DNA of 64,000 bases from Melastoma dodecandrum (taxonomy: Eukaryota > Streptophyta > Magnoliopsida > Myrtales > Melastomataceae). Under the pieces are notes generated by a model. The model was not told the DNA's origin. It worked only from the letters and a program-made list of their open reading frames with translations, and ran no database searches. Position numbers and translations under genes: made by a program. Below, one piece after another: positions 45,412 through 57,558 of the stretch; the first letter of the stretch is position 1, and the number at the start of each line of letters is the position of its first letter. The stretch is from the NCBI GenBank assembly GCA_029817715.1, contig JARUPY010000189.1, positions 1,922,001 to 1,986,000 of the forward strand, written 5' to 3'.

Positions 45412-48400
45412 TGTAATACCTCAAATTTACTCATGTAATTAACCGCGTAAGAGATAGGACAATCAATCTCCGACCATACAAAAGGAGACCTTTGAAACTA
45501 TGCCTACAATTGAAAAAAAGATGCCGCAATCCACTTGGAAAGTTGAGGCCGAATCAATCACAAAGTCCGCAGCTCCGACATCAAGGCTTCCGAAGAGACC
45601 AACAGACACTGGAGTAGTTCTCCAGATGCGATTCATCGACAGCAACCTGCACTACTAGCTCAGCAACAATCACTTCCAATGGCAGCTGCTACTAAAGCCA
45701 GTGGTCAACCTGCTTCCTCTGCTGTTAACATGCAGCAACAGCAGCCTATAACAGTAACAACAGCCACAAAGCTGATGATTCACACACATTAAAACAGACT
45801 CACCTCCAGCCCAACCAAAGAAAAGGCCATACAAAAACCCAAGGAGGAAGACTAAACAATTACAACAAAAAAATGAAAGCCTGACCCAAGGTGAAAGGCC
45901 AATCAAATCCAACCCAAAGCAAATGGCTGATCAAGCCAAACCCATCAACAATTTGTCCAGCCCACAATACAAAACAAAACTTACCTTTGCCTCCGACAAA
46001 ATCCTGCCACCTTCACTCCCCCCCTCTCGACGGTTAAGAGAGCAATAAAAGGAGGCCAATAAAAGGAAAGCAGACAGACAGACAGAAAGGGGGGAGAACA
46101 GTTACAAAAACTGACCAAATTCTCGGGGGGGTTAAATTTGGCTTTTGACAGGGAGATGAGGAGATGGCGTCTTTCTCCCATCCTTCTTCACTCCTTTAAA
46201 GAGTCCAAAAAAACCTCCACAGGGGCCGGGAAAATCGTCTCAACCCACCTGTAATCTCCTCACCAAGGTTAGAAGAGGAAGGCACCATGGGAAACCCCCT
46301 CGATGGCCAAACCAAGCAAGCAGACCACAGTAGCAGAAGGGACAACTCCATACCTGAAGCTGCATTGGTCCTTCAGCTCATCGCTCACAGGAACGGCAAC
46401 AGACTGCTTCTCCAGTGACCGGCTTCTCCACCAGCGAATCCCCGCGGCGATACTTCACAACGATCCTGACGTTCGCAGCAGCATCAAACATGCAGTCCCC
46501 GACATCCATTGCAGCAGCGAAGCAACTCTCTAAGGCAGCCAGCTCACACTTCCCTTCTCCGGCGAACCTTCCTCCCTGGCGACCTTCAGAACCAACGCCG
46601 CCACCACCAGCCGCAGCGGCGTCATCACTCTCCTCCCGCGCTCCACGGAGACAGAGAGCTCGATCTTTCCAGCCAATCACCCACCTCCCGGCGCCCTTAA
46701 CGACGCCTATAGAATCACGACGCCATTCCCTCAGCTGCATCGATGATGGCGACACCTATAGAATCACGACGACCAGCCCTGGCCGTGACCGCGATAACGG
46801 CAGCTCCAGCCCCAAGGCGGCTCCTCTTCCTCAGCTCCTTCGCAGCCCCGGCGCTTCCAAGATCCGGCGGCGGCAGACCACTACCTCCCCGGCGGTCTCG
46901 AATCCCACGGCGACCCACGTCCTCCACAGCTTCACGATGGCAGACCTGCTCCTCCATCCGGCGTCCCCCTTCAACTCTCTCTCCCCGGCAGTTCCCTGGT
47001 CATTCCAGCCCCGGTTTGGCCCCTCCTCGACACTCCAGCTCCGACTGTCACCGGCGCTCCAGATCTCAACAACTCGCTCCCCGACGGCGGTGAATCCACG
47101 GCAAACCGAGGCAGCCACGACCGGAGAGGACTCCGATTCCCAACAGATTTGGAGCAGACAGGTTCGCCTTCACTCTCGCACCCCCGACCCACATGGAGAC
47201 ACCCAAATCCGAGCTTTAAGACGCAAGGAGAAGGAAGTGGAGACTGGACAAACCCAAGTCTCGATAAATTCGTGCCAGAAGAGGAGGAACCGGTTTGAAA
47301 GGAGAGGACGATGTCTCTGTAAACAATCACCCCCCATGTGGCCCCCATCAAAGGTGAATGCTTTCTTCAATTTTGACTTCTGCTGTAGGGTTTGACTGTG
47401 ACGTTCAATTTCGTTGGTTTGCACATTAGGTTTACGATTAGCACTTAGGATAGAAATAATAGTCTAATATTACTAAAAAAGAATTATTGTTTCTCCATTT
47501 TTGGTCATTATTTGACTATACATGCATTTCATTTGATTAAATCATTGTTTGATTGTGTTGGACACTAATCTGCATATACATTCATTTTTTAATAATAATT
47601 AAAAAAAAATCTGAAATTTTAAGATTTATGCAACAAACTTTTCCATATAAGTAAAATCATTAAATTATTCCTAAAGTTTTATTTTCATTTTATCGTTATT
47701 TACAAATGAATGCTTTTCTTCGTTACTTTCCTTTTCCTTTACATGAAACATGATTAGAATTACGCAATACATTTGGAGAATTGACATTAAAATGATTTAT
47801 CAAATTAGAATAGTAAGACATGCCTTACTTTACCTAATTTGATCAAATTTCATTTAAAATTCAACAATGCTAACCACGTTTACATTTTTCTTGACATGTA
47901 CATCGAGCGCTTAATTTCGAAAGTTCAAACCCGGATTCTCGAAGATTAATTCGAAGGCGCGTGTATCAAGCTGCGCGGATCCCGGCCTAAAAAAAAAACG
48001 CGGGCTCAAAAGTTAAAACGGCCCCAACCTTCATTAAAGGTACAAAGGGGAGGTGCGGGCCTCCCCGAATTTTTATTTAAGCCACATGTAACGGATCGTG
48101 GGCCCAAGTGCATAGGCCCACGATCACCATCCTTCCCCGCCCCTTTTGATCTCAATAATTGTCTGTGTTTGTATGCATGCCTTAGGCCCATAGGTTTATC
48201 GTCGCATGCGATTTGAAAAACAAATAAACATGAGTTTGGGTCCAAAAGGCCTGAATCGGGTTCAATGCCCGTTAATCAGAAACAAAAGTTTTGGCGCAAA
48301 CGCCACCTTTTCGCATGTTTAGATGTAAGAGTTAGTAATTAGGAATCCCCGAATCTACGCTGGTTTTCCGACTTAAACCAAGTTTTTAACTAAGTCGGTG

Positions 48401-48670
48401 GCGACTCCATAATAGTTTTCCTAGGTTAAACAACAACACATTTTTACGAAGTCGTTTTGGATGAGGGACTGGCGACACGAGCCGCTCCTGGAACCTCCCG
48501 AACTCTTTAGGCAGACCCGATCAGGAATCAAAGGAGGGACTGCCCTGGTCTTTTCCTCAGCGTTCGACGCTCGAGTCGCGACGCCGACCGGAAGACTCTA
48601 GGGGAGCGGGCCCGGATCCTCGGGTCGTCCGAACCGCCTCGCGCGTGCTAGGCCTGAAGGCGCGCGTACA
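45412..48670 (+). mobile_element. LTR-like insertion (candidate long solo LTR) in Sirevirus copy 2
   Basis: It begins TGTAATACC and ends GCGTACA, so the ends are TG/CA with a TGTA...TACA inverted repeat. It is flanked by GCTGT (45407-45411) and GTTGT (48671-48675), a 5-bp TSD with one change. Removing insert and one TSD restores the ALSTAEAEY RNase H frame exactly. At 3,259 bp, with no gag, RT or internal repeat, it is best read as a solo LTR. A GTCGGTGGCGACTCC block near the 3' end recalls Tat/Ogre LTRs. Ser/Pro-rich open frames at 46300-47400 overlap in several frames and are not treated as genes. Confidence 0.6.
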
Positions 48671-49955
48671 GTTGTTGATAAAGCAACAGATGTCTGCTTT
48701 TTAGAGAACAAAGAAATCAACATATTTCCTAGTAATTGACAAGTACCGGATGTGCTTTTTCTATCAATGCGACATCCAGCGTAGTCAGCATCTGAATATC
48801 CTACAGGATCCAGCAATGATCCTTTGGGATACAACAGGCCTAAGCTAATAGTTCCTACGAGGTATCGAAAGATCCTCTTAACTGCAGCAAGATGACTCTT
48901 TTGGAGCAGACTGATATCTAGCGCATAAGCATACGCTAAACATGATATCAAGTCTCGAAGCAGTAAGATAGAGTAATGATCCTATCATGCTCCTATATGA
49001 TTTGGAATCAACTTCCTTTCCATCCTCATCTTTCTCAATTTTGGTATTACTGCCAATTGGAGTTGACAGAGGTTTAGCATTCTCAAGATTAAATTTCTTG
49101 AGCAACTGTTTGCTGTATTTTTCTTGATGGATAAAAATTCCATCTGTGGTTTGTTTGATTTGAAGTCCAAGAAAGAAAGTTAATTCTCCCATGAGACTCA
49201 TTTTAAATTCTCCTTTCATTAGATCAGAGAATTCGGTACATAATTTTTCATTGGTTGAACCAAATATAATGTCGTCAACATATATTTGAGCAACTAGAAG
49301 ATCAGCATCCTGTTTCTTAAGAAACAAGGTTGTGTCTATTTTTCCACGCTTATATCCTTTCTCAATGAGAAAAGAACTAAGCTTTTCGTACCATGCTCTT
49401 GGTGCTTGCTTAAGCCCATACAAGGCTTTAGAGAGCTTAGAAACATGATTACGATACTTTAGATCGGTGAATCCAGGAGGTTGTTCAACATACACTTCCT
49501 CTTTTAGATCACCATTAAGGAATGCGCTTTTTACATCCATTTGGAAAAGCTTGAAGTCATTATAGCAATCATACGCTAAGAGTAGACGTATTGCCTCAAG
49601 ACGTGCTACAGGAGCAAACGTCTCATCATAATCGATACCTTCTTCTTGTGAGTAACCTTTTGCTACAAATCTAGCTTTGTTTCTCACAACATTTCCCGAT
49701 TCATCAAGTTTATTTCGATAAACCCATTTTGTTCCAATAATGGAACGATTATTGGGTCTAGGTACTAAACTCCAAACTTTGTTTCTCTCAAATTGCTTCA
49801 ATTCTTCTTGCATTGCAAGAATCCAATTAGGATCATCAAGCGCATCATCAATGCCTTGAGGTTAATCTTGAGAGATAAAAGCAGAGTGTTCACAGTACAG
49901 GCTTGCTGTATGTCGGGTTCGCACTCCTGTGTGCAATGATCCTATTACTTGGTTA
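48671..49955 (-). pseudogene. Sirevirus copy 2 reverse transcriptase and RNase H, 5' part
   Basis: 311 codons from 49813: [87 protein letters not shown], and an intact catalytic [11 protein letters not shown]. After SAPKES a frameshift (about 48900) leads to the RNase H start DADYAGCRIDRKSTSGT and FSKKQTSVALST, where the insertion cuts it. Unlike copy 1, both the Trp and the YVDD box are retained, so RT decay here is milder. Confidence 0.88.
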
Positions 49956-49956
49956 T

Positions 49957-52145
49957 AACCCGCTAGTAGTTCCTGGGCGATCAGGACGTTATCCACAATC
50001 CTTCTACCCGGCACGAAGGTAGCTTGCTCCATGTTAATTATTTCCGGAAGGACTTGTCAAAGTCGGTTCGTGATAATCCTGGATATACATTTGTAAATGG
50101 TATTGCAGTAGGAGATCGATCTATAGTCAGTAATTCTCTCTGCTTGGGCCTTTTTCGGCACAAGCGTGATCACCGTAGAATTGATTTCTCTTAGCATGCG
50201 CCCTCTGCCGAAGAATTCCTTGACTGCTGTAATTACATCTGATCCAACAGTCTTCCATGCAGACTTGTAGAACTCCACCGTGAAACCATCCGGTCCCAGG
50301 GCTTTCCCAGTCTGCATGCCAAACATAGCCTCTCTGATCTCGTGATTGGTTACTTCCTGAATTAGTAGGGTCTGCTGCTCCTGCCTGATACGGGATCTCA
50401 GGAGCTCAGAGATTCGAGATGCATCGTTCCCCCACCTTCACGATTTAATATTGTTTGAAAGTGTGTAATCATCTCGCATTGGATACGCTTTTGGTCTGTC
50501 ACCTTTTCCCCGTCTTCTAGGTACAGCGAGGTGATGGCATTCCGATTGGCTCTCCTGTTGACTTCCCCATGAAAGTAAGCAGTGTTGCGGTCTCCTAGCT
50601 TTAACCAGGTAGCGCGAGACTTTTGCTTGAGAAAGCTCTCCTCCATTCTTGCAACTTTATCAAACTTTTGTGATGCTAATTTTTCCTCCTCCATGTTAGG
50701 TTTGCCATTTAGACTTGCCTGCTGCAAGGCCTGTAATTCCGCCCTTGCTTGCTCTACTCTCTTTGAAATGTCCAAAAGATGGTCTCGATTGAGCTTTTTC
50801 AACTCAACCTTCAGATTTTTCAACTTGCAGCATAACCTAAACATGTGAAGCCCGCTGTATTCCTTCCCCCCAGCCTTCCTCCCCTCCAGTCCCATGTGTA
50901 ACAAACATGGGGAATGATCTGACGTCGACGGAGGTAGGTACTCAACCTCTGAAAGCTTGAAGTCTTCAATCCATTCCTTGTTTATAGTGATCCGATCCAG
51001 TTAAGTTAAAATGGGGGGGGGGGGTTCTTTTATTGGACTATGTGAATTGGCAGCCTACTCCTCTGAGGTCGTCCATGCCCAGTGCATACATAGCGCGATT
51101 TAAGATATTGTCAGCCTTCCTCCACTTCTCATTCCCCCCTAGCCTCTCATTAGGCGCACGGACAACATTGAAGTCACCCATGATACACCACGGTTCGAAT
51201 ATCGGACAAACAGCCAGCAGATAGCTCCGTCCTTTCGGAATGGTCAATGCTTCCATAAACAAAAGTAATGAAAAAACTTTTGGCCTCCCCAAATAACTCA
51301 ACTCTGGTATGCACCCATTGGCTACCTTTAGATATAATCTGCACTTTGCATCTCATAGCATCCCAGCTAATTTTCATACGACCAATGCCATTCACGCCAT
51401 ATGTGGTAACATAGTTCCACTGCTGCCTAAAGAGAGCATGATTCGCTTCTTCCATGGAACTCCGCAGTTTTGTTTCATATAGGCCGACAATATATATATT
51501 ATAGAGGCTGACTAGTCTCGCCACCTCTTTGATATGTAAGGGGTCATTTAGGCCCCTTACATTCCACGATAGTATCATTGGGATGGTTGGGGGGGCTCCA
51601 GCCCCCTGCCCTTGTTTCGACGACCCTTTTTGGCACCTTCCAAGACCGCTCTTGTACTCCCAGTGCTATCACTGCTGGTGGCGTGTGATTTGGCTCATTT
51701 ATCCGGGCAGGCTTCTTTTGTAATTGGGGTACGTCGCTCATCTTCTTCAAACTTATTCCTCCCTGATCGCTGTCTTGCAATAAGCTTGTCCATGCGGTCC
51801 AGTTCTTGTTGACCCCCCAGCAAATCCCATTCCACTTCCTCTGCCACTTCACCCGGTTGTTGGAATACAGATTCCGGTACACAGTCAACCTCCTCGAAAT
51901 CTTCCCTTGCATTTCCCGCGATCGATTCATGTGAACATTGTTCGTTATGAAGGGCTTCCTCAACTACACGTGGCGGTGCAGCTTCTTCCTCACCCATAGC
52001 AATCTGCGGGGCCGTTGCTATTCTCGATTGTTGCCCATCCACGTTAGCTGATCTCTTCCAACGCTGCCTAGCACGCTGGCGCCTATCATTTTGCTTACTC
52101 TCAGGCTTCCCCATAGGGGTCTTTTCCTCTTTCCACATCCCCAGT
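49957..52145 (-). mobile_element. L1-type LINE, truncated at both ends, inside Sirevirus copy 2
   Basis: On the minus strand: an ORF1 C-terminal part (52141-51695), then the apurinic endonuclease domain MILSWNVRGLNDPLHIKEVA (51578) with a frameshift near 51250 and GDFNVVRAPNERLGG, then SDHSP, a coiled linker, and RT beginning GKALGPDGFTVEFYKSAW (50320) to CISRIITNRL. A stop follows, and RIVDNVLIAQELLAGYN is the last LINE motif. The catalytic YxDD and poly(A) end are missing. At the 3' edge LINE joins copia at a shared ACCAAGT. At the 5' edge it joins an LTR fragment. A poly(G) run lies at about 51011. Confidence 0.8.
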
Positions 52146-52598
52146 TGTACGCGCGCCTTCCGGCCTAGCACGCACGAGGCGGTTCGAACGACACGAGGAT
52201 CCGGGTCCGCTCCCCAAGGCCCAACTGGTCGACGTCGCGACTCGAGCGTCGGACGCTGCAGAAGGGAATTGGGTGATCCCTCCCTGGGTTCCTAACTGGG
52301 CCTGCTCGGGCCCTCGCCGACCGTCTCTATTTTCCTAAGAGGCGGTAGGCGAAAGGCGCATGATCCGAAGGAGGAACTTTCGGGAGGAATCGGGAGCGGC
52401 TCGTGTCGTCAGTCCCTCATCCATGATGGCTCCGTAAGAAAAGGTTGTTGTTGTTTAACCTAGGTGAACTAAACGGAGTCGCCACCGACTTTATTTATAA
52501 AAGCTGTTTAAGTCGGAAAAAAAACAGTTGGTTCGGAGATTCCTAGTTACTAACTCTTACATTCTAACATGCGAAAAGGGAGGTGGCGTTTGCTCCAT
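52146..52598 (-). repeat. LTR 3'-end fragment, inverted relative to 48280-48670
   Basis: Starting TGTACGCGCG at 52146, this sequence matches the reverse complement of the last ~400 bp of the LTR-like element at 45412-48670 with roughly 80-85% identity by eye. Homology ends at GGCGTTTGC just before the copia integrase sequence resumes. Removing fragment plus LINE leaves about 13 copia bases unaccounted for relative to copy 1. Confidence 0.75.
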
Positions 52599-52599
52599 T

Positions 52600-53386
52600 T
52601 CTTATATAAAGGAGGAATACGATCCTCTATATGTATATCCTGGAAACCACCAGAATCATTTTCAGTGTGTGCAGTAGGCACTTGCTGTACATCTGCTACA
52701 GTATTTCCGTTCGGATTATTTTCAGTAAACATATGCTGAGATGTTTCATTTGATACTGTTGTTGAGGATTGTGCTGCTGCTTCCACAACAACTTCCTCCT
52801 GTGTCAGAGAATCATCAACCTTAACATTAATGGACTCTTCAACAGTTAGAGTTCTTTTATTAAAAACTCTATATGCTTTGCTCGTAAGGGAGTATCCTAA
52901 GAATATGCCCTCATCAGATCGAGCATCAAACTTTCCGACACCATCTTTGATGGGTCTCAAGATATAGCACTTACTTCCAAATGGATGAAAGTATGAGATA
53001 TTACGCTTTCTGCCTTTATATAACTCATAAGGATTTTTACCTAATGAGTGTCTCAAATGAATACGATTTGAGATGTAGCATGCTGTGCTTACAGCTTCAG
53101 CCCAAAGATTTTTAGCAACTTCACTTTCCAGCAACATGGTTCTCGCCATGTCTTGTAAGGTTCGATTCTTTCGCTCTACAACTCCATTTTGCTGTGGAGT
53201 GTATGGAGCAGAGAAATTATGATTGATACCATATTCATCACAAAATGAAGCAAAGTCATGATTCTCAAATTCAGTACCATGATCCGTTCTTATGCTTCGT
53301 AGAGAAACACCTTTCTCATTTTGAAGTTGTTTGACCAAAGTTTCAAAGCTTGCAAACGCATTACTTTTGTGAGCTAAGAATTTAAC
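52600..53386 (-). pseudogene. Sirevirus copy 2 integrase, C-terminal half
   Basis: Reads RTDHGTEFENHDFASF, PYTPQQNGVVERKNRTL, FHPFGSKCYILRP, EGIFLGYSLTSKAYRVFNK and TLTVEESINVKVDDS. It ends in foreign codons where the LTR fragment begins after PPLYKK. A TAG where Trp is expected (DDFSRFT-stop-VKF, about 53387) separates it from the gag-integrase ORF in the same frame. Confidence 0.85.
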
Positions 53387-54232
53387 CTAAGTGAATCTGG
53401 AAAAGTCATCTACCACAACTAATCCATAACGTTTACCTCCAAGACTTTGAGTCCTTGTTGGACCAAATAAGTCCATATGAAGTAATCCAAGCGAAGTCTT
53501 GCTTGAAATCATATTCTTGCTTTTAAAAGATACCTTTGTTTGTTTGCCAATAACACAAGCATTACATATCTTGTTATTGTCAAACTTGATTTTAGGTAAT
53601 CCCTTAATAGCATCTTTTCTGGCTAGTTTGGACAACAAGTCATAGTTTGCATGTCCCAACCTTCGGTGCCATAGAGTTGCTTCTTCGATTGCCGTTTTCT
53701 TGGCTTCCCAAGTTTTAGGCAAAGAGCGAAGTATCTTTCTGACCAACTCAGAATTAGAAATTGTTTTGCCAAGAGATTCCATGGCATTAGCAATTTCGGT
53801 GAGTCTATCAAACATTTGATTAGTTGACTCATCCTTTTTCATCTTGAATGCTTCGTATTGAGTTACTAATGCATTCACTTTGGATTCCTTGACTTGTTCT
53901 GTTCCATCATAGATCAAAGCAAGTGTATCCCACATTTCTTTCGCAGTCTTACAAGTAGAGACGCGATTGAATTCATTTCCAGCAAGAGCACACACTAAAT
54001 AGTGCCTTGCTTTAGTATTGAGAGAGATAGTTCTCTTTCTTTCATTCTCATGCCGAATGTCGTTGGGATTAGGTGGAGAAACCGTAAGGTCTCCTTCCAT
54101 TATAATCTGCCAGCAATCGGCTTCTTTTGCTCCAATGAACAATTCCATTCTCATTTTCCAATATGAAAAGTGTTGTCCAGCAAAGAGCGGTGGACGTTCG
54201 GTCGAATGACCATCAGTCAAGAGCATTGACAT
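53387..54232 (-). pseudogene. Sirevirus copy 2 gag fused in frame to integrase
   Basis: Starts MSMLLTDGHSTERPPLFAGQ at 54232 and reads copia gag to KTWEAKKTAIEEA. It passes directly into TLWHRRLGHANYDLLSKLAR and on to DDFSRFT. Compared with copy 1 about 1.37 kb is missing: the gag C-terminus with its knuckle, the linker, and the whole protease. Both breakpoints in copy 1 carry a GA(A/G)GCTA word, so deletion at a short direct repeat is likely. The junction keeps frame, leaving an open chimeric ORF. Confidence 0.88.
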
Positions 54233-54352
54233 TCTGCCAAGTACTGAGCAGTACCTTTCTGTGCTTAATGTAAGACTTTCAGCAATAAGCTGTTTTGATT
54301 CAGCAACAGAGTTCTGTACTAGCAATCACACAGAAAGCTTTCCAGTAAACCT

Positions 54353-54365
54353 GCTCTGATACCAA
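54353..54365 (-). promoter_or_regulatory. Primer binding site of Sirevirus copy 2
   Basis: Reads TTGGTATCAGAGC on the minus strand, next to the 5' LTR. It is the same initiator Met-tRNA site as in copy 1. Confidence 0.9.
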
Positions 54366-54366
54366 T

Positions 54367-56463
54367 TGATGGATCGTTTAGGAACACTAAGAGGGTAGTG
54401 AATTAGTGTTTATAACTTTTTCGCCCTTTCTCAGTGTCAGCGGAAGCGTACTGTATCACAACAGAACGTTTCTCAGAATGAGAACTGCTTTGCTGTAACC
54501 GTTACGACTTAATCGTTGGATTCTCGTACGAGTGTTGCGCAATCGTAAGGGACACAGTAGTTTATAGTGGTTCGGCCTTAATCGACCTACATCCATTTTC
54601 CACCGTAGAGGTGATTCCACTATTTGAAAATAATGGGTGCAAAGAGCCCTTGCACTAGGCGTATGTTTCTCTCACAAAGTGAGATTTAGAATCCTGTACA
54701 ATAGATGATCACTCATGGCAATGGTCAGCTCCTCACACAGTGGACGTCTTCTCGTGTCCAGCGGAATGATGCTCACGCTCAGCAGTTGATTGCTCAAAGG
54801 ATTCGCACACAGCTCGTTGTCGCTTGATATAAGCCTGACTATCAAAGCACAAAGACAACGTTGCGTTAGTATATAAATCCTCACAGATAATTCCTTACAG
54901 TGAAGAACGACTTCTCGGAGAGCAGCTCGTTTCTGATTCACAGCAAAGGAATGCTTCAGCACTTTTGTCGTTCAGCAGAGGATTTCCACACAGATCTTGT
55001 CTCTCCTGGATATGAGCCTGTAATTGCTTAAGAGACAACCACGAAGTTGATCACACAGATCACCACAAAGACCACAAAGAGAAGAACCACAAAGAACCAC
55101 AAAGATAACCACAAAGACCACTAAGAAAGGGTATACGTCCTACACTCAGTTCGGACGTGCACGGTTACCACAGCCGTGACTCACTGCACTGCACACCCAG
55201 TGCCTAGGGTGGAATTTTCCGATCCGTTGGCTTCCACGCAACCTGCTTTACTAACCCTCTGTATCAGGGGTTCAAGACTTCTGCACAGCACCCCTGTGCT
55301 CGGGAGGACCTCTTTCCACTACGGCGGCGTTCCCAACTCCTGCTCTACTCTGCAGGCACGAGACTTCTGGCGCGCACCCGCAAGTGCGTGTCTAACTGCT
55401 CAAACTCCGTAGGCTCGAGACTTCCCTGCGAAAAGACATGACAAGAACGGCTTCTTGGCGATGGGTCAGCAACCGGTTACTGCAATCAGCACGGGTATTC
55501 ACTTAGCTTCCCTCAGACGATTCGCCGGCTGCTCGTTGAATGCACCGAGGACTCCTAGTCCCTCTCACGACGATCAAGGAATCTGAACTCAGTCCCTTGA
55601 CACCCTCGCACGCAGTTTGCGAGCAATAAGAACCAGGAGACATTTAGCACCTTCCGCTCTCCGTCGACCACTTAGACCACTCAGACCACTCAGCCACTTA
55701 GCCCACTTAAAAAACGTTCGAAAACGTCCAGAGATTATGTGAGGGTCGTCTGGTATAAAAAGGAACGAAACAAATAATCGGTTTCCCAAAAACGAATAAT
55801 TTGTTTCCTAAAATCCGAATACAGGAAGCTGTAATCGTGGATCAGCAAGAGGATGCTCAACGGTCATAATGACCAAGAAGGGAAGAAAATCATTGATGAT
55901 ATTCCTTGCACGTATAATCTTATCAGATTAAATAATGATTATCAGAATCAGATAATATATTTAATCATTAAATATAATTAGACTGCAATAAGCAAATCTG
56001 GAATAATAATTATTCCTTCGTCAGCGCAATAACGCAGAATAGTTTCGCTGTAATGCAGCAAGGTCTTTCTTAAGTGTAACGACACATTGCTTAGGTTGCA
56101 GCGTAACATTGCTGCAGGATATCCAAAAAATATTTTGTTTCCAAAATTAAACTTGGAAAGCTAATCTCGCAATATTTAGATGCCTAAACATTTATAATGA
56201 GATCATTAAGCTAGATTAAATGAACTTGGACACTCAGACGAATATTCTGAATTAGCCCAAAATAAAATGTGAGTATTAGAAAATATGTTTCCATATTTTC
56301 AGTGTTTATGCGTAAAATCACAGTAACACTTTACTGTAACGCAGCAAACTGTAATTGTTACTTGCTGTGGTTCAGCAACACATTTCTCAAGCTCATCACT
56401 AAGAATAAGTGAAGTGTTACAGCGACTAGCTTCTCAAGCTCATCATCAAAACCAGGACTAACA
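54367..56463 (-). repeat. 5' LTR of Sirevirus copy 2
   Basis: 2,097 bp. One terminal base has changed (CCATCA instead of CCAACA). It has one additional AACCACAAAG-type decamer (about 55100) compared with the other LTR. Confidence 0.93.
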
Positions 56464-56468
56464 CAATC

Positions 56469-57558
56469 TGATTCATGAAGTTCGAATTACCTTTTAATTT
56501 TTTATTTTTCAATATTTTTCTTTAATATTTTATTCTAAAAATATTTTTTTAATTGTTTTATTTGAGTTTTTAATTTTTTTTTTTATATTTTTAAGTTCGA
56601 CTTCGAAATATTATTTTAAAAATTTAAAAATTATATACCATATTTAGTAAATTTCTTCTTCGGACGATTACCGTTCGAAAACATAACTCCAGACAGTTTT
56701 ATTACATGATGGGCGATGTGATTACAAGTATTATATTATTCCGGGGAGTGAATTGAATAGAATATGTTTTGATTCCCCACCGAGGGCACATGCAAAAGTC
56801 ACACACCCCACTGTCCTCCCTCAGTCGTCGTCTTCCGTCTTCTCCGATCCCTTCCCGAGACTCTCCCTATCTCCAGGCTCAGTCAGACGTCCACGGTGTT
56901 AGGATTTGGACCAATGAATGATACCTCCGACCCCATTCCATTGTCTTAAATCCAAACATTTTCGATTACTTTGAGGTACATCACTCATTGGGATTTGGAG
57001 AAGTGAAAATGGCAGTAAGTTGAGATACTTGTGGTGGTGGTGGTGGTGGATTAAATATCACTTGTTATCACGCTAATTTTTTAAGTAAAATAGAAAGGAT
57101 AAGAAACAAAATAGCCAACGACATTTTCTACATAACGAAACCCCAAGAGTTGTACATTCACTTTCAAATACAGCCAAAAGAGTTGGATAAGGGAGGGAAA
57201 TCTAGATCGAAGTCACGACGACAGATACGAACACAAACAGAGAGAGGGATCAAGAGAAAACGTGAACGTGTCCCATGTGATGTGTCTCTCTTTAGTGTAC
57301 CAAAAACACGACCCACCGAATAAAAGCAAAAGTATCTGATCACAAGTACTGCTCAACATCATTGTATAGTTTGGATATTATGGTAATTTCAAATCAATTT
57401 GTTTCATTTATTGAAAGAGGGCCGCCATTCATAATATCTTCATCACCATCGTCCAAGTACAAACCAATGCAAGAAGGGAAAGGCTTGCTCCTCCTGCTCA
57501 ACCACTCCCAATCTCTCTCTTTCTAGATCTTATTTAACTTAAATTCTTTAATTTCGCC
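56469..57558 (+). promoter_or_regulatory. Upstream region of the proline-rich protein gene
   Basis: An AT-rich block next to the retrotransposon (56470-56640), a GTG trinucleotide run (about 57029-57048), and a CT-rich likely leader (57490-57540) ending close to the ATG at 57559. No clear TATA position is assigned. The Sirevirus lies about 1.1 kb upstream of the start codon. Confidence 0.4.

Larger units (their letters stand above)
40708..56463 (-). mobile_element. Sirevirus-type Ty1/copia element, copy 2, with nested insertions
   Basis: The element is 15,756 bp on the minus strand. The flanking duplication CAATC is perfect (40703-40707 and 56464-56468). The 5' LTR is at the right (54367-56463) and the 3' LTR at the left (40708-42792). 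Two insertions interrupt it: 45412-48670 in RNase H and about 49957-52600 before RT. Removing them leaves roughly 9.8 kb. Gag is joined to integrase by an internal deletion. It is the same lineage as copy 1, but clearly diverged in LTR and ORF3. Confidence 0.92.

Noticed and set aside
46300..47400. 326-codon Ser/Pro-rich ORF and its overlapping partners
   Set aside because: They lie inside an LTR-like insertion, overlap each other in several frames on both strands and have low-complexity composition.
51008..51025. Poly(G) run as a functional element
   Set aside because: It is a single homopolymer inside a dead LINE and could be slippage or a sequencing artefact.
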